In this document: in pieces, positions 1 through 8,075 of the stretch
How positions within the stretch are numbered: position 1 is the first letter of the stretch
Layout of the letters: every line of letters starts with the position of its first letter
Source of the DNA: Candidatus Lambdaproteobacteria bacterium RIFOXYD2_FULL_56_26
GTDB taxonomy: Bacteria; SAR324; XYD2-FULL-50-16
Length of the DNA: 64,000 bases
Reading direction: 5' to 3'
Assembly (NCBI GenBank): GCA_001783715.1
Contig: MFNF01000043.1
Coordinates: forward strand, 44,050-108,049
Translations under genes and position numbers: made by a program
The notes under the pieces: model-generated
The model's input: the letters and a program-made list of their open reading frames with translations, nothing else
The model's database searches: none
Told to the model about the DNA's origin: nothing

Positions 1-344
1 GACAGGGTTTCGTCCAGGAACAACCAGCCCAAGAGGGCCAAAATAGCGGGGGTCAGCGCCAACAGCGGCATGGTCAGGCTGATCGGCGAAAGTTTGATCG
101 CCCGCATGTACAGCCACATGGAAAGGCCGTTGATCGGCTGGTCCAGCCAAAAGCTCCACCAAAACTGTGGCCCCAAGTGGGGCACCGGCAGCCACAAGGC
201 CCCGGCCAAACAGCCGGGCAAACTGTAAAACATCAGCACCGACAGCATCCTGGCTGCGCTTCCCTGGCCAAAAAACCGTTTGGCAAACACATCCTCCAGG
301 GACACCGCCAAGGCGGTGGCCAACGACAGACTCAACCAAAGCAT
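1..344 (-). CDS. EamA/DMT-family transporter, N-terminal part (cut by window edge)
   Basis: An open frame reads leftward from an ATG preceded by a GGAGG ribosome-binding site about 8 bases upstream, and runs off the window after 114 codons. The protein starts MLWLSLSLATALAVSLEDVF and closely resembles the start of the next gene: both share a KRFFG motif, an FYSLPGCL/LYSLPGCL motif and an ISLTMPLLAL/LSLTMPLLAF motif. EamA proteins are membrane exporters of small metabolites, usually with two five-helix repeats; only the first repeat is visible. With its neighbour it forms a tandem paralogous pair. The substrate is unknown. Confidence 0.8.
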   Translation of the reverse strand, partial: MLWLSLSLATALAVSLEDVFAKRFFGQGSAARMLSVLMFYSLPGCLAGALWLPVPHLGPQFWWSFWLDQPINGLSMWLYMRAIKLSPISLTMPLLALTPAILALLGWLFLDETL

Positions 345-405
345 AACCTACCCCTCCTTTGGGGGCCAAACATTGGGGACCGGGGCCAATCCCCGGTTTG
401 GAAAA

Positions 406-1284
406 TCACCCCAAAAGATAAAGAATCACCACTCCGGCCAACATCGCCATCGCCGCCAAAGCCCGTTGGCCGGTGTCCTGCTCCCCCAACACCCAGCGGC
501 CTAAAAAAACGCTGAACACCAGATTGAGCCGTTTGACCGAGATCATATAGGCGGTTTTGGTCAAGGCCACGGCCAGGTTGTGGAAGGTGATGTGTAAAAA
601 GTATAGATTGCCGACCACCAACCCCAAACGCCACTGGGATAACAGAAACCGGAACTGGATCTGCTTGGTCAGGGAGAAAAAAAGCAGAATCGACAGGTTG
701 TGGGCAGAAAAAAAGCTGAACGCAAAAAAAAGGGCGTTGGAATGGCCAATGGCCATTTTGCCCAAGGCGGCACCGACCGCAAAGACCAAGGCCGCCCAGA
801 GCATCGCCCGGCTACCCGGGTCGGCCATCAAGGCGGCAAAGGGAGCGGCAAAGATCGAGGCCCCGCCTTTTTGTTGGGGCCTAAAGTGCAAGAGGTAACT
901 CCCCGAGACGATCACCAAAATCCCCAGGATCCCAAAGAGGCTCAAACTTTCTCCCAACAGCACCCAACCCACCAGGATCAGGAAGGCCGGAGAGAAGGCC
1001 AAGAGCGGCATGGTCAAGGACAAGGGGGATTGTTTGATCGCCTGCATGTAAAGCACCATGCCCAGGCCGTTGACCGGAATCCCCAAAACGAAGGCCCACC
1101 AAAAGGTGGAGTCCAACTCCGGCACGGGGGTCAAAAAGAGCCCCAACAGACATCCGGGCAGGCTGTACAAAAGCAGGAAGGAAAACATCTCCATGGGCCG
1201 AGTGTGCCCAAAAAACCGTTTGTTCAACGCATCTTGCAGGGAAACAAAAACGGCGGTCGCCAAGGCGTAAACAAACCAGGTCAT
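406..1284 (-). CDS. EamA/DMT-family membrane transporter
   Basis: This 292-residue protein has about ten hydrophobic segments, the usual layout of the drug/metabolite transporter superfamily (two EamA repeats). It begins MTWFVYALATAVFVSLQDAL and ends in a membrane segment with no tail. About 60 bases separate it from the downstream paralog that is cut by the window edge, so the two are probably co-transcribed and arose by duplication. EamA members export amino acids, nucleosides or other small molecules; nothing here identifies the substrate. The downstream paralog raises the possibility of a heteromeric pair, which is speculation. Confidence 0.85.
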   Translation of the reverse strand: MTWFVYALATAVFVSLQDALNKRFFGHTRPMEMFSFLLLYSLPGCLLGLFLTPVPELDSTFWWAFVLGIPVNGLGMVLYMQAIKQSPLSLTMPLLAFSPAFLILVGWVLLGESLSLFGILGILVIVSGSYLLHFRPQQKGGASIFAAPFAALMADPGSRAMLWAALVFAVGAALGKMAIGHSNALFFAFSFFSAHNLSILLFFSLTKQIQFRFLLSQWRLGLVVGNLYFLHITFHNLAVALTKTAYMISVKRLNLVFSVFLGRWVLGEQDTGQRALAAMAMLAGVVILYLLG

Positions 1285-1381
1285 TCCAGGTGGAGAAAGG
1301 GGGTTTGGTCCACTCTGAGCTTTGGCCCCAGGGCCGTCAAGGGGTAACCCTGGGGGAGCCTCAGGTCAGGAAACCCTGGCT

Positions 1382-1409
1382 AAATCCCCAGGGATGCTCC
1401 TGGGGATTT
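1382..1409. repeat. Perfect 11-bp stem-loop in a divergent intergenic region
   Basis: AAATCCCCAGG and CCTGGGGATTT pair perfectly around a 6-base loop. No T-run follows on either strand, so it does not look like an intrinsic terminator. It lies between two divergently transcribed genes (265-bp gap), about 140 bases before the TTG start of the GGDEF protein and about 100 bases from the start of the EamA gene. It could be a regulatory stem or an operator. No other gene is visible in this gap. Confidence 0.4.
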
Positions 1410-1549
1410 GGGACCTTGCCTTTTGCCCCCCTGACGGGTTGGGGGTTCTACCCCTTGGTTGGGCCGAATCCGGGACTCTTAAAGCTCTTGGCAAAGGCAA
1501 GCGGAGCATTTAACATAAAGACTACTCTGCCTTATTTCCGGGAACGGCG

Positions 1550-3538
1550 TTGACCAAAACTTTGCGTCCAATTTGTTTGCTGCTGGGGCTGGTTCTTTTT
1601 TTGCTCCTGCCTCCTCTCTTGTTTGCCAAAGGGCCGGACAAGGTTGTGCTCCAGCTCCGTTGGACCCACCAATTCCAGTTCGCCGGTTATTACGCCGCCA
1701 AGGCCAAGGGATACTACCAGGAAGAAAGGTTGGACGTGGAAATCCTCCCGGCCGGACCGGGGACGGAAAGCCCGACGGCGATGGTTCTCTCCGGCTTGGC
1801 GGACTTCGGGGTGACCAATTCGGGCCTGATTCTCAGTCGGATGAAAGGGGAACCGGTGGTGGCCCTGGCCGCACTCTTCCAAACCAGCCCCAACGCTTGG
1901 CTGGTGCTGGCGGACTCCAAGATCGGCTCCCTCCACGATCTGGTGGGCAAAAACCTGATGACCTTGCCGCTGCCCGAAAGTGCCGACCTGCTGGCTATTT
2001 TTGTCCATGAGGGGATCCCGCTTTCCAAGTTAAAGCTGCAAAAGATGAGCTTTGACATTGAAGACCTGATCCAAGGCAAAACCGATGCCTTTGATGCTTA
2101 CTCCACCAGCGAACCTTATTTTTTGGCCCAAAGGGGGATTGCCTACCGGATGATCCGAGCCCGGAACTATGGGATCGACTTTTATTCGGATGTGCTTTTT
2201 ACCACCGAAGCCCAGATCAAAGAGCGGCCCGAGCGGGTCCGGGGGTTTCGTAAGGCTTCCCTTAGAGGTTGGATTTACGCCCTCAACCACCCCAAGGAAA
2301 TTGCCTTGCTGATCCAACAGGACTATGGCTCGAAAAAAAGCCTGGAGCACCTGGAGTTTGAGGCGGAAGAGATGGTCAAGCTGATCATGCCCGACCTGAT
2401 CGAGGTGGGGCATATGACCCAAAGCCGGTGGGAGTTCATCGCCAAAACGGACGTGGCTTTGGGGCTGGTCCCGGAGGTGAAGAACCTGGAGGGCTTTATG
2501 TACGACCCTCACTACAAGCCCGATTATTCCTGGGCCTACAAAACCCTGGCCTGGACCCTGGCCCTGTTGATGGCTTTGGCCTTGACCGCTCTTTGGGTCT
2601 TGCGGCTCAACCTCAAGCTCCGAAGGGAGGTCCAAGAGCGGCACAAGGCGGAGGCCCACCTCAAGGAAAGCGAGACCCGGCAAAGGTACATGATCGAACG
2701 GGCCCCTTTCCCCTTGGTCCTGACCCAGAGAAGCTCGGGGGAGATTTTGTACGTCAACAAACCGGCTCGAAAGTTTTTTGTCCGAGATGCGTCCCAAGAT
2801 CCGGTGGGCCGTACTACCATGGAGTATTACGCCGACAAGGACCAACAACGGTTGTTTGCCGCCGAGCTCAAGCGGGTGGGTAGGGTTGAAGGCATGGAGA
2901 TCAAGCTTCTGGTTCCCGGCGGGGAACTGGTTTGGGCGATGGTCAGCGCCAGCCCCATGGACTTTGGGGAAGAACGGCAGCTGTTGGTCGGCCTGACCGA
3001 CATCACTCGGGCCAAGGCCTTGGAAGAGGAACTACGCCGCCGGGCGACCACCGACGACTTGACCAGCTGCACCAACCGGCCCCACTTTTTTGAACTGGCC
3101 CAAAAGGAAATGGAACGGTCCAAGCGGTTCAAACGGGAATTGGCGATCTTGATGTTGGACGTGGACCACTTCAAAAAAATCAACGACCTCTACGGCCACG
3201 AAGTGGGGGACTGGGCCTTAAAGGCCTTCACCAAGGCAGTCACCCAGGAACTGCGCACCATGGACCTTTTGGGCCGCATTGGCGGGGAAGAGTTTGCCGC
3301 CCTTTTACCCGAAACCCTGCTGGGCGGTGCGGGTGTAGTGGCGGAACGGATCCGGTTGGCGGTAGAGCAAATCACCCTGCCTTTGGCAGGGGAAGAAACC
3401 TTGCGCTTTACGGTCAGCATCGGAGTCACCAACCTGCGGGCTGGAGACAAGGACTTTGCCGAGCCGCTCAGCCGGGCGGACAAGGCGCTCTACCAAGCCA
3501 AGGCCCAGGGGCGCAACCGGATCGCCTTTTTGCCCTAG
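1550..3538 (+). CDS. NMT1/THI5-like solute-binding, PAS and GGDEF diguanylate cyclase
   Basis: A 662-residue sensor. A signal peptide or membrane anchor (residues 5-26) precedes a periplasmic substrate-binding domain of the NMT1/THI5 type (about 30-310, with QLRWTHQFQFAGYYAAKAKG). A transmembrane helix follows (about 333-353), then a short coiled coil, a PAS domain (about 375-490) and a C-terminal GGDEF domain. The catalytic motif is GGEEF (578-582), and an RTMD inhibitory-site motif sits five residues before it, so the domain is probably active and product-inhibited. The protein should make cyclic-di-GMP in response to a periplasmic ligand such as a pyrimidine- or alkane-sulfonate-like molecule; the ligand is inferred only from the domain family. 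The start codon is TTG; I see no better one. Confidence 0.9.
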   Translation: MTKTLRPICLLLGLVLFLLLPPLLFAKGPDKVVLQLRWTHQFQFAGYYAAKAKGYYQEERLDVEILPAGPGTESPTAMVLSGLADFGVTNSGLILSRMKGEPVVALAALFQTSPNAWLVLADSKIGSLHDLVGKNLMTLPLPESADLLAIFVHEGIPLSKLKLQKMSFDIEDLIQGKTDAFDAYSTSEPYFLAQRGIAYRMIRARNYGIDFYSDVLFTTEAQIKERPERVRGFRKASLRGWIYALNHPKEIALLIQQDYGSKKSLEHLEFEAEEMVKLIMPDLIEVGHMTQSRWEFIAKTDVALGLVPEVKNLEGFMYDPHYKPDYSWAYKTLAWTLALLMALALTALWVLRLNLKLRREVQERHKAEAHLKESETRQRYMIERAPFPLVLTQRSSGEILYVNKPARKFFVRDASQDPVGRTTMEYYADKDQQRLFAAELKRVGRVEGMEIKLLVPGGELVWAMVSASPMDFGEERQLLVGLTDITRAKALEEELRRRATTDDLTSCTNRPHFFELAQKEMERSKRFKRELAILMLDVDHFKKINDLYGHEVGDWALKAFTKAVTQELRTMDLLGRIGGEEFAALLPETLLGGAGVVAERIRLAVEQITLPLAGEETLRFTVSIGVTNLRAGDKDFAEPLSRADKALYQAKAQGRNRIAFLP

Positions 3539-3571
3539 TCCCGTTTTCCCTTGGGGGGGCCTTGGTACAGC

Positions 3572-4522
3572 TCAGTTCCCCGCCACTTCGGGGGGCAGAG
3601 GTTTGGTTTTGACCGGCCTCAACGCCCCCAACCCACCTTGGGTCAATCCCCAGACCAATTGTTCCTTGACCGGTGCGGCCCTTAGGCTCAGGGGCGGGTT
3701 GAGGTCCAAAAACCGCAACCCCAGCCACAGCTCCAAAGAGGCCTGTTCTGGTTTAAGCCCTGGGGCCAAGGTTTGTTTGCTCAGCTTCTCCCCTTGGGCA
3801 TTGACGGCCACCGGCAGGTGCAAGTAGGCGGGCCGAGTTTGGCCCAATCGGTCGAGCAGATAAAGTTGCCGGAAGGTGGAGGTCAAGAGGTCGGCCCCTC
3901 GGACTACTTCGGTGATCCCGTCCAACCCCTCGTCCACCACGGTGGCCAGATGGTAGCTGGGCAGGCGGTCAAACCGGCAGACCGGGAAGTCCCCCACTTC
4001 GGTGTTCAGGTCCAGGGCCTGGGTGCCGTAAAGCCCATCCTCCCAAGTAATCCGTCCCTGAGTGCGGACCCGGTAGGACCGTAGGGTCCCGGCCATGCCG
4101 GTGCGACAGGTGCCGGGGTAAATCGGCCCTTCCGGCCCCTGGGGTGCGGTGGCGCTCAAGTCTTTGCGGGAGCAGGAACAGGGGTAGATCCAACCTTGGG
4201 CTTCCAGGGCTTCGATCCCCGCCCGATAGGCTCCCAGCCGGGCGCTTTGGTAAAGCACCGGGCCGTCCCATTCGAGCCCCAACTGTTCCAGTGCAACCAG
4301 AATCCGGTCCACCGCACCGGGGACTACCCGCGGTTGGTCCAGGTCATCGATCCGCAGCCGCCAAATGCCTCCTTTCACTTTGACGCTCAGGTAACTGCCC
4401 AGGGCTCCTACCAGACTACCAAAATGCAGGTCGCCGCTGGGAGTCGGCGCAAACCGGCCCACCGGCACAGGGGAGGGAAAAGCAGAACCGTTCGGATCAG
4501 GGAGAAGCGAGGAAAGGGGCAA
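3572..4522 (-). CDS. gluQ: Glutamyl-Q tRNA(Asp) synthetase
   Basis: A 316-residue protein resembling the catalytic half of glutamyl-tRNA synthetase but lacking the anticodon-binding half, as in GluQ/YadB. It has the HIGH-type motif PTPSGDLHFGS near residue 30 and a KMSKS-type motif GEKLSKQ in the C-terminal third. A cysteine cluster (CSC, then Y and C in YPGTC) matches the zinc site. The enzyme attaches glutamate to queuosine at position 34 of tRNA(Asp). The TTG start overlaps the end of the upstream TPR gene by 26 bases; GTG codons just before VGRFAPTPSG are alternative starts. It may simply be carried along at the end of the upstream operon. Confidence 0.92.
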   Translation of the reverse strand: MPLSSLLPDPNGSAFPSPVPVGRFAPTPSGDLHFGSLVGALGSYLSVKVKGGIWRLRIDDLDQPRVVPGAVDRILVALEQLGLEWDGPVLYQSARLGAYRAGIEALEAQGWIYPCSCSRKDLSATAPQGPEGPIYPGTCRTGMAGTLRSYRVRTQGRITWEDGLYGTQALDLNTEVGDFPVCRFDRLPSYHLATVVDEGLDGITEVVRGADLLTSTFRQLYLLDRLGQTRPAYLHLPVAVNAQGEKLSKQTLAPGLKPEQASLELWLGLRFLDLNPPLSLRAAPVKEQLVWGLTQGGLGALRPVKTKPLPPEVAGN

Positions 4523-5174
4523 AGGGTGCGGTTGGAAGAGGGGATTGGGGGGGAATCAATTGGGTCAACAGTTTCCCGGCCCGCAAATTGGTGGGGTCTA
4601 AAATCTGGATATCCTTGAGGACCCTTATGGCTTCTTGGTCTGCCTTTAAGGCCACCAAGTTCTCGGCCCATTCGCCCAAGACCAGGACATCTGAAGGGTA
4701 CAAAGGCAACAGCCGGTTGACCACCGCCAGCGCTAACTTGGGCTTGCCTTGCCGGCGGAGCAGGTAGCTGAGCCGCAGGTTGGCGTAGTAGTTAAAATAA
4801 TCGATCTTCAAAATCTCTTCGAGCACCCGCTCCCCCTCCTCAAACCGCTCCAGGGCGATCAGGGGCAACACCAAGCCCAGCTTGGCATCAAAGGATTCGG
4901 GCAGGATGGCCGAGGCCAGTTTGTAGTATTCCAGGGAGTTGACTTGGGCCCCTTGGAGGTAGGCTAACCACCCCAGCCGCAGGTTAAGGCTGTATCCCCT
5001 GGGGTAGAGTCTGTACAAAGGGGCCATCGCTTCGAGGGCCCTTTTGTAGTCTCCTGCCCTTTCAAAACTATAGGACAGCGAATAAACCGCAGCCGGGTCC
5101 ACCTGGGTTTGGGCGTTGGCCCAAGGTCCCAGGAGGCAACACAGCAACAGGGTCAAAAAAAAGGCTTTTTTCAA
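4497..5174 (-). CDS. Exported TPR-repeat protein
   Basis: A 225-residue protein with a clear signal peptide (MKKAFFLTLLLCCLLGPWANAQ) and three to four tetratricopeptide-like helical repeats between residues 30 and 200, such as AVYSLSYSFERAGDYKRALE and LRLSYLLRRQGKPKLALAVV. It probably sits in the periplasm as a protein-binding scaffold. Its ATG overlaps the stop of the upstream beta-barrel gene by 4 bases, indicating translational coupling. It is part of the PqqD/ATP-grasp/PLP/M23 operon, so it may help assemble or localise the envelope part of that system. The function is inferred only from fold and context. Confidence 0.85.
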   Translation of the reverse strand: MKKAFFLTLLLCCLLGPWANAQTQVDPAAVYSLSYSFERAGDYKRALEAMAPLYRLYPRGYSLNLRLGWLAYLQGAQVNSLEYYKLASAILPESFDAKLGLVLPLIALERFEEGERVLEEILKIDYFNYYANLRLSYLLRRQGKPKLALAVVNRLLPLYPSDVLVLGEWAENLVALKADQEAIRVLKDIQILDPTNLRAGKLLTQLIPPQSPLPTAPFAPFLASP

Positions 5175-6010
5175 AAACTTTTTCCGTAGCCAAGGGCAAC
5201 AATGGTTTCCTTCAGATCCGTTCCATAAGTGGATTCCTGGTAGGTATCCTGGGCAACCGTCAGGTTCATGGAACTAGTGGCACCCAGCACATAGCTGGCC
5301 CCCAGGTTCGTTCCACCCTTAAAGATCAAAGGGGTAGAATACAGCGTTTGGGCCCGGCCACCCTGGTAAAAGGCCCGCTTGCCCGACCAACTGCCTGCCC
5401 AGATGCTGCCACGGTTCAAAAATAAACTCAAGGTCGCAGAGAAGCTGTTAAAACTGGTCCCCACATAACCTGGGTCTTTGGAAAGGTTGATCATGTCGAA
5501 GGCAAAACTGGCGGAGGTGCGGCTGGTCACCGAAACCGAAGCGGAAGGACTGATCTGGGTCACTGAAAAACCGGTGCCCCCGCTGGTGATCGGATAGTTG
5601 GGGTAGCTGGATTGGCCCAGATCCAAACCAACCGACCATTTGTATCCATTGAACCGGTGGTAGCTGAAGTCCACCGCTTGGGCCCCTTTGTTGGCCGAGG
5701 CGCTGGAATTCAGGGTTTTGGCCCCTACCGCAAAGGAGTTGGCCAGACCCACCCAATTCCAAACCACCCCGATCCCCAGCTCGTTGACATCGTCGCTGGT
5801 CTTGTTTTGGATCATCGTCTCGTCCATCCCTACCTCCCAGCCAACATTGAGGCTTTGGGGTACAAACAAGGTAGCGGAAACCTGGGACTGGGACTTTTTG
5901 GAGGCATTACCGTCCAGCCCCCAACCCACGCCGGTCACCGACAAACCGGCGGCAAACAAGGATTGCCAAGAAACCACCAGACCCAAACCCAACAGACTAA
6001 GTTTTTTCAT
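5171..6010 (-). CDS. Outer-membrane beta-barrel-like protein of the PqqD/M23 operon
   Basis: 279 residues from the ATG at MKKLSLLG; the frame is open 18 codons further upstream, but this start gives a normal signal peptide ending at FAAG. The mature part is rich in alternating hydrophobic, Ser, Thr, Gly and aromatic residues, with repeated strand-like stretches such as NLGASYVLGATSSMNLTV. It ends GYGKSF, and a terminal Phe is the usual signal for insertion of barrels by BamA. The start overlaps the upstream urea-transporter/M23 gene by 14 bases and the stop overlaps the TPR gene by 4. I do not recognise a named family. It could be the outer-membrane partner of the operon. Confidence 0.75.
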   Translation of the reverse strand: MKKLSLLGLGLVVSWQSLFAAGLSVTGVGWGLDGNASKKSQSQVSATLFVPQSLNVGWEVGMDETMIQNKTSDDVNELGIGVVWNWVGLANSFAVGAKTLNSSASANKGAQAVDFSYHRFNGYKWSVGLDLGQSSYPNYPITSGGTGFSVTQISPSASVSVTSRTSASFAFDMINLSKDPGYVGTSFNSFSATLSLFLNRGSIWAGSWSGKRAFYQGGRAQTLYSTPLIFKGGTNLGASYVLGATSSMNLTVAQDTYQESTYGTDLKETIVALGYGKSF

Positions 6011-8075
6011 GCTGTTTTCTCTCAAAAGTCCAATCTCCAACCTGAAACTTGGTAAACCCCACAACGGAGTCCAGGTGGATTTCGGTGTTGAACTCCCGCC
6101 CCAAAGGGCCGGAAATTTTACCGGTTAAAACCCCTCTTTTGTACCGATAAACTCCCCTGGGGCTTTGGGGGAGGTCAAACAAGGCGCTGCCCAGCAAAAG
6201 CCAACGCCGCAACCACCCTGGATAAAGCAGGTTCAAGGGCAGGCGTTCCTCGTAAACATAATCGTTGCAGCCCCCCAGGGGCAGGCGAGGCAAGGCGAGG
6301 AACAGGGAGCTTAAGAGCTTATCCTGGCCTTGCAGGCTGTAGTGGCAATGGCCGTCATGGACCCGGCCAAAGTAGAGTTTGCCGGTGGTCGAATCAAAGT
6401 ACAAAGTCCCTTCCGGGTCCATACGGACCACCAGATTCCGGGTCCCTTTGGGGGTCCCTTGGTGGAAACATTCGAGCTCGATTTCCTGGTCCAACACAAA
6501 AGGTTCCGGCCCGGCTTGGGAGAGCGGGGTCAGGACCTCGTCCTTGCCCGGTTGACCGAGGGTAAAATAGGTTTGCCCGGACAGGTAGCTGGTCAGCCGG
6601 AAATCCAAGGTCGCCGAGCCGGGGTCGGGTCCGGCTTGGACCTGGAGGTGAATGTGCGGCTGGGGAGAATAACCGGAGTTCCCGCACAGCCCCAACAAGG
6701 AGCCCCGTTCCACCCAGTCCCCTTCCTTGACCTTGAGGCTCTCTTTGGCCAAGTGGCTGATTTCCACGTGGTACCCAAAGTTGCTGCGGATCACCACCAG
6801 ATTGCCCCAGTTGTTGCGGCTGTCGGTTTGGCCGATCTCCTGGTCCGGCAGATTGTCCACCGTCTTGACCACCTGCCCGGCAATCGGAGAGAGCACCGGT
6901 TTTTTGTAGGCCAGATAGTCTTCGAGCCGTTTGCCTGGGCCGGTAAAGCTTTGGCCCTTGCCGTCAGCCAGGATAAAGTCGTAGGCATGCCGCCAATTGC
7001 CCTGGTGGGTCCAGGGGCCTTCAAAACCTTGCCATACCGTCCAGGCCCCGGAAAAGGGGAGGTTGATGCCGATCGGGCAAGGGTCAAACCGCAAGGCGAC
7101 TGACCGGTGGAAATCCAGGCTTTCTTCGGGGCTGCCCAAGATACGTCTGGAAATCTGGGGAAACTTCAAGGCCCCCAGGGCGTAAACAAAGGTCAAGGCA
7201 ACCAGGTTAAACGGCAAGGTCAAAACCGGCAGGCCATAGGCCGACCAGAAAACCTGCACCGCATCCACCAACAACACCGAACAGGAAACTCCGACCAGAC
7301 TGACCACCAGACTGACCCGAGAGGGCACCAAAAAAACCCCGCCCAAGGCCATACCGATCAGGATGAAGTTAAAGTGGTTGAGGTTCAAAAAAGACTGTTG
7401 GAAGCTGCCGGTCATCAGTCCCGAAATGAGACTGCCGGTAAAGTACCCGGTCAGGCTCAGGCCAAAAAGAATGGGGCTTGCGGCCAGCAACACCAAGGCG
7501 ATGCCCAGGCCCACGTAAGGGTGGGGCAAAAAGAAGATGGCCGCCAAACATTTGAAGTACCCGGTCGCCCAAGCGGGCCAATCGGGGTTGGGCAGCAGGT
7601 TCGCCGCCGGGTACAGGCTGGAGACGTACAGGTTGGAATATTTTCCCGAAGCAAGGCTCACCGCCCCAATCACCACCACAAAGGGCAAACTCAGGATGGG
7701 CAGAGCCAGATAGGCGTAAAAGACCCGGGACAGCGCCAAGGTAATGGCCAAGGTCAAGAGCCCGGCCATCAAAAGGATCAGGACCGACAAGGGGGTCAGT
7801 CGGTAGATGCTGCCTACCCCCAAACCCACCAAAAGAGTGTTGTAGGTGTAAACCCCGGATTCCAGAAACTCCTTGCCCATGCCCATCAGGTAGGCGAACC
7901 CATACCCGGCCACCACCGCCAAAAGGCCGGAAATCGCCAGATGGGGGTTGGCCAGGGAGAGGAGCAAAAAGATCGCCCCTACCCAAGGTTTCCCCAGGAA
8001 ATAAACCCGAGAAAAGCTGTTGAGCAGGACCTTAAAATGGCTGATCAGTGCAGTTTGAGGTCCGGGGGCAGACAT
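5997..8075 (-). CDS. Urea-transporter-like membrane domain fused to an M23 metallopeptidase domain
   Basis: A 692-residue protein. Residues about 25-305 form a multi-helix membrane domain of the urea transporter (UT) type, including VYTYNTLLVGLGVG and two similar halves. After a linker comes a LytM/M23 peptidase-like domain (about 355-485) with HAYDF (363-367), YHVEISHL and HIHLQ (474-478), the usual zinc-ligand motifs. About 200 C-terminal residues are not assigned. M23 enzymes usually cut peptidoglycan cross-links, so this may couple a channel for a small polar molecule to cleavage of wall or another peptide. It overlaps the PLP-enzyme gene by 31 bases and the barrel gene by 14. Whether the domain cuts anything is unproven. 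Confidence 0.85.
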   Translation of the reverse strand: MSAPGPQTALISHFKVLLNSFSRVYFLGKPWVGAIFLLLSLANPHLAISGLLAVVAGYGFAYLMGMGKEFLESGVYTYNTLLVGLGVGSIYRLTPLSVLILLMAGLLTLAITLALSRVFYAYLALPILSLPFVVVIGAVSLASGKYSNLYVSSLYPAANLLPNPDWPAWATGYFKCLAAIFFLPHPYVGLGIALVLLAASPILFGLSLTGYFTGSLISGLMTGSFQQSFLNLNHFNFILIGMALGGVFLVPSRVSLVVSLVGVSCSVLLVDAVQVFWSAYGLPVLTLPFNLVALTFVYALGALKFPQISRRILGSPEESLDFHRSVALRFDPCPIGINLPFSGAWTVWQGFEGPWTHQGNWRHAYDFILADGKGQSFTGPGKRLEDYLAYKKPVLSPIAGQVVKTVDNLPDQEIGQTDSRNNWGNLVVIRSNFGYHVEISHLAKESLKVKEGDWVERGSLLGLCGNSGYSPQPHIHLQVQAGPDPGSATLDFRLTSYLSGQTYFTLGQPGKDEVLTPLSQAGPEPFVLDQEIELECFHQGTPKGTRNLVVRMDPEGTLYFDSTTGKLYFGRVHDGHCHYSLQGQDKLLSSLFLALPRLPLGGCNDYVYEERLPLNLLYPGWLRRWLLLGSALFDLPQSPRGVYRYKRGVLTGKISGPLGREFNTEIHLDSVVGFTKFQVGDWTFERKQHEKT

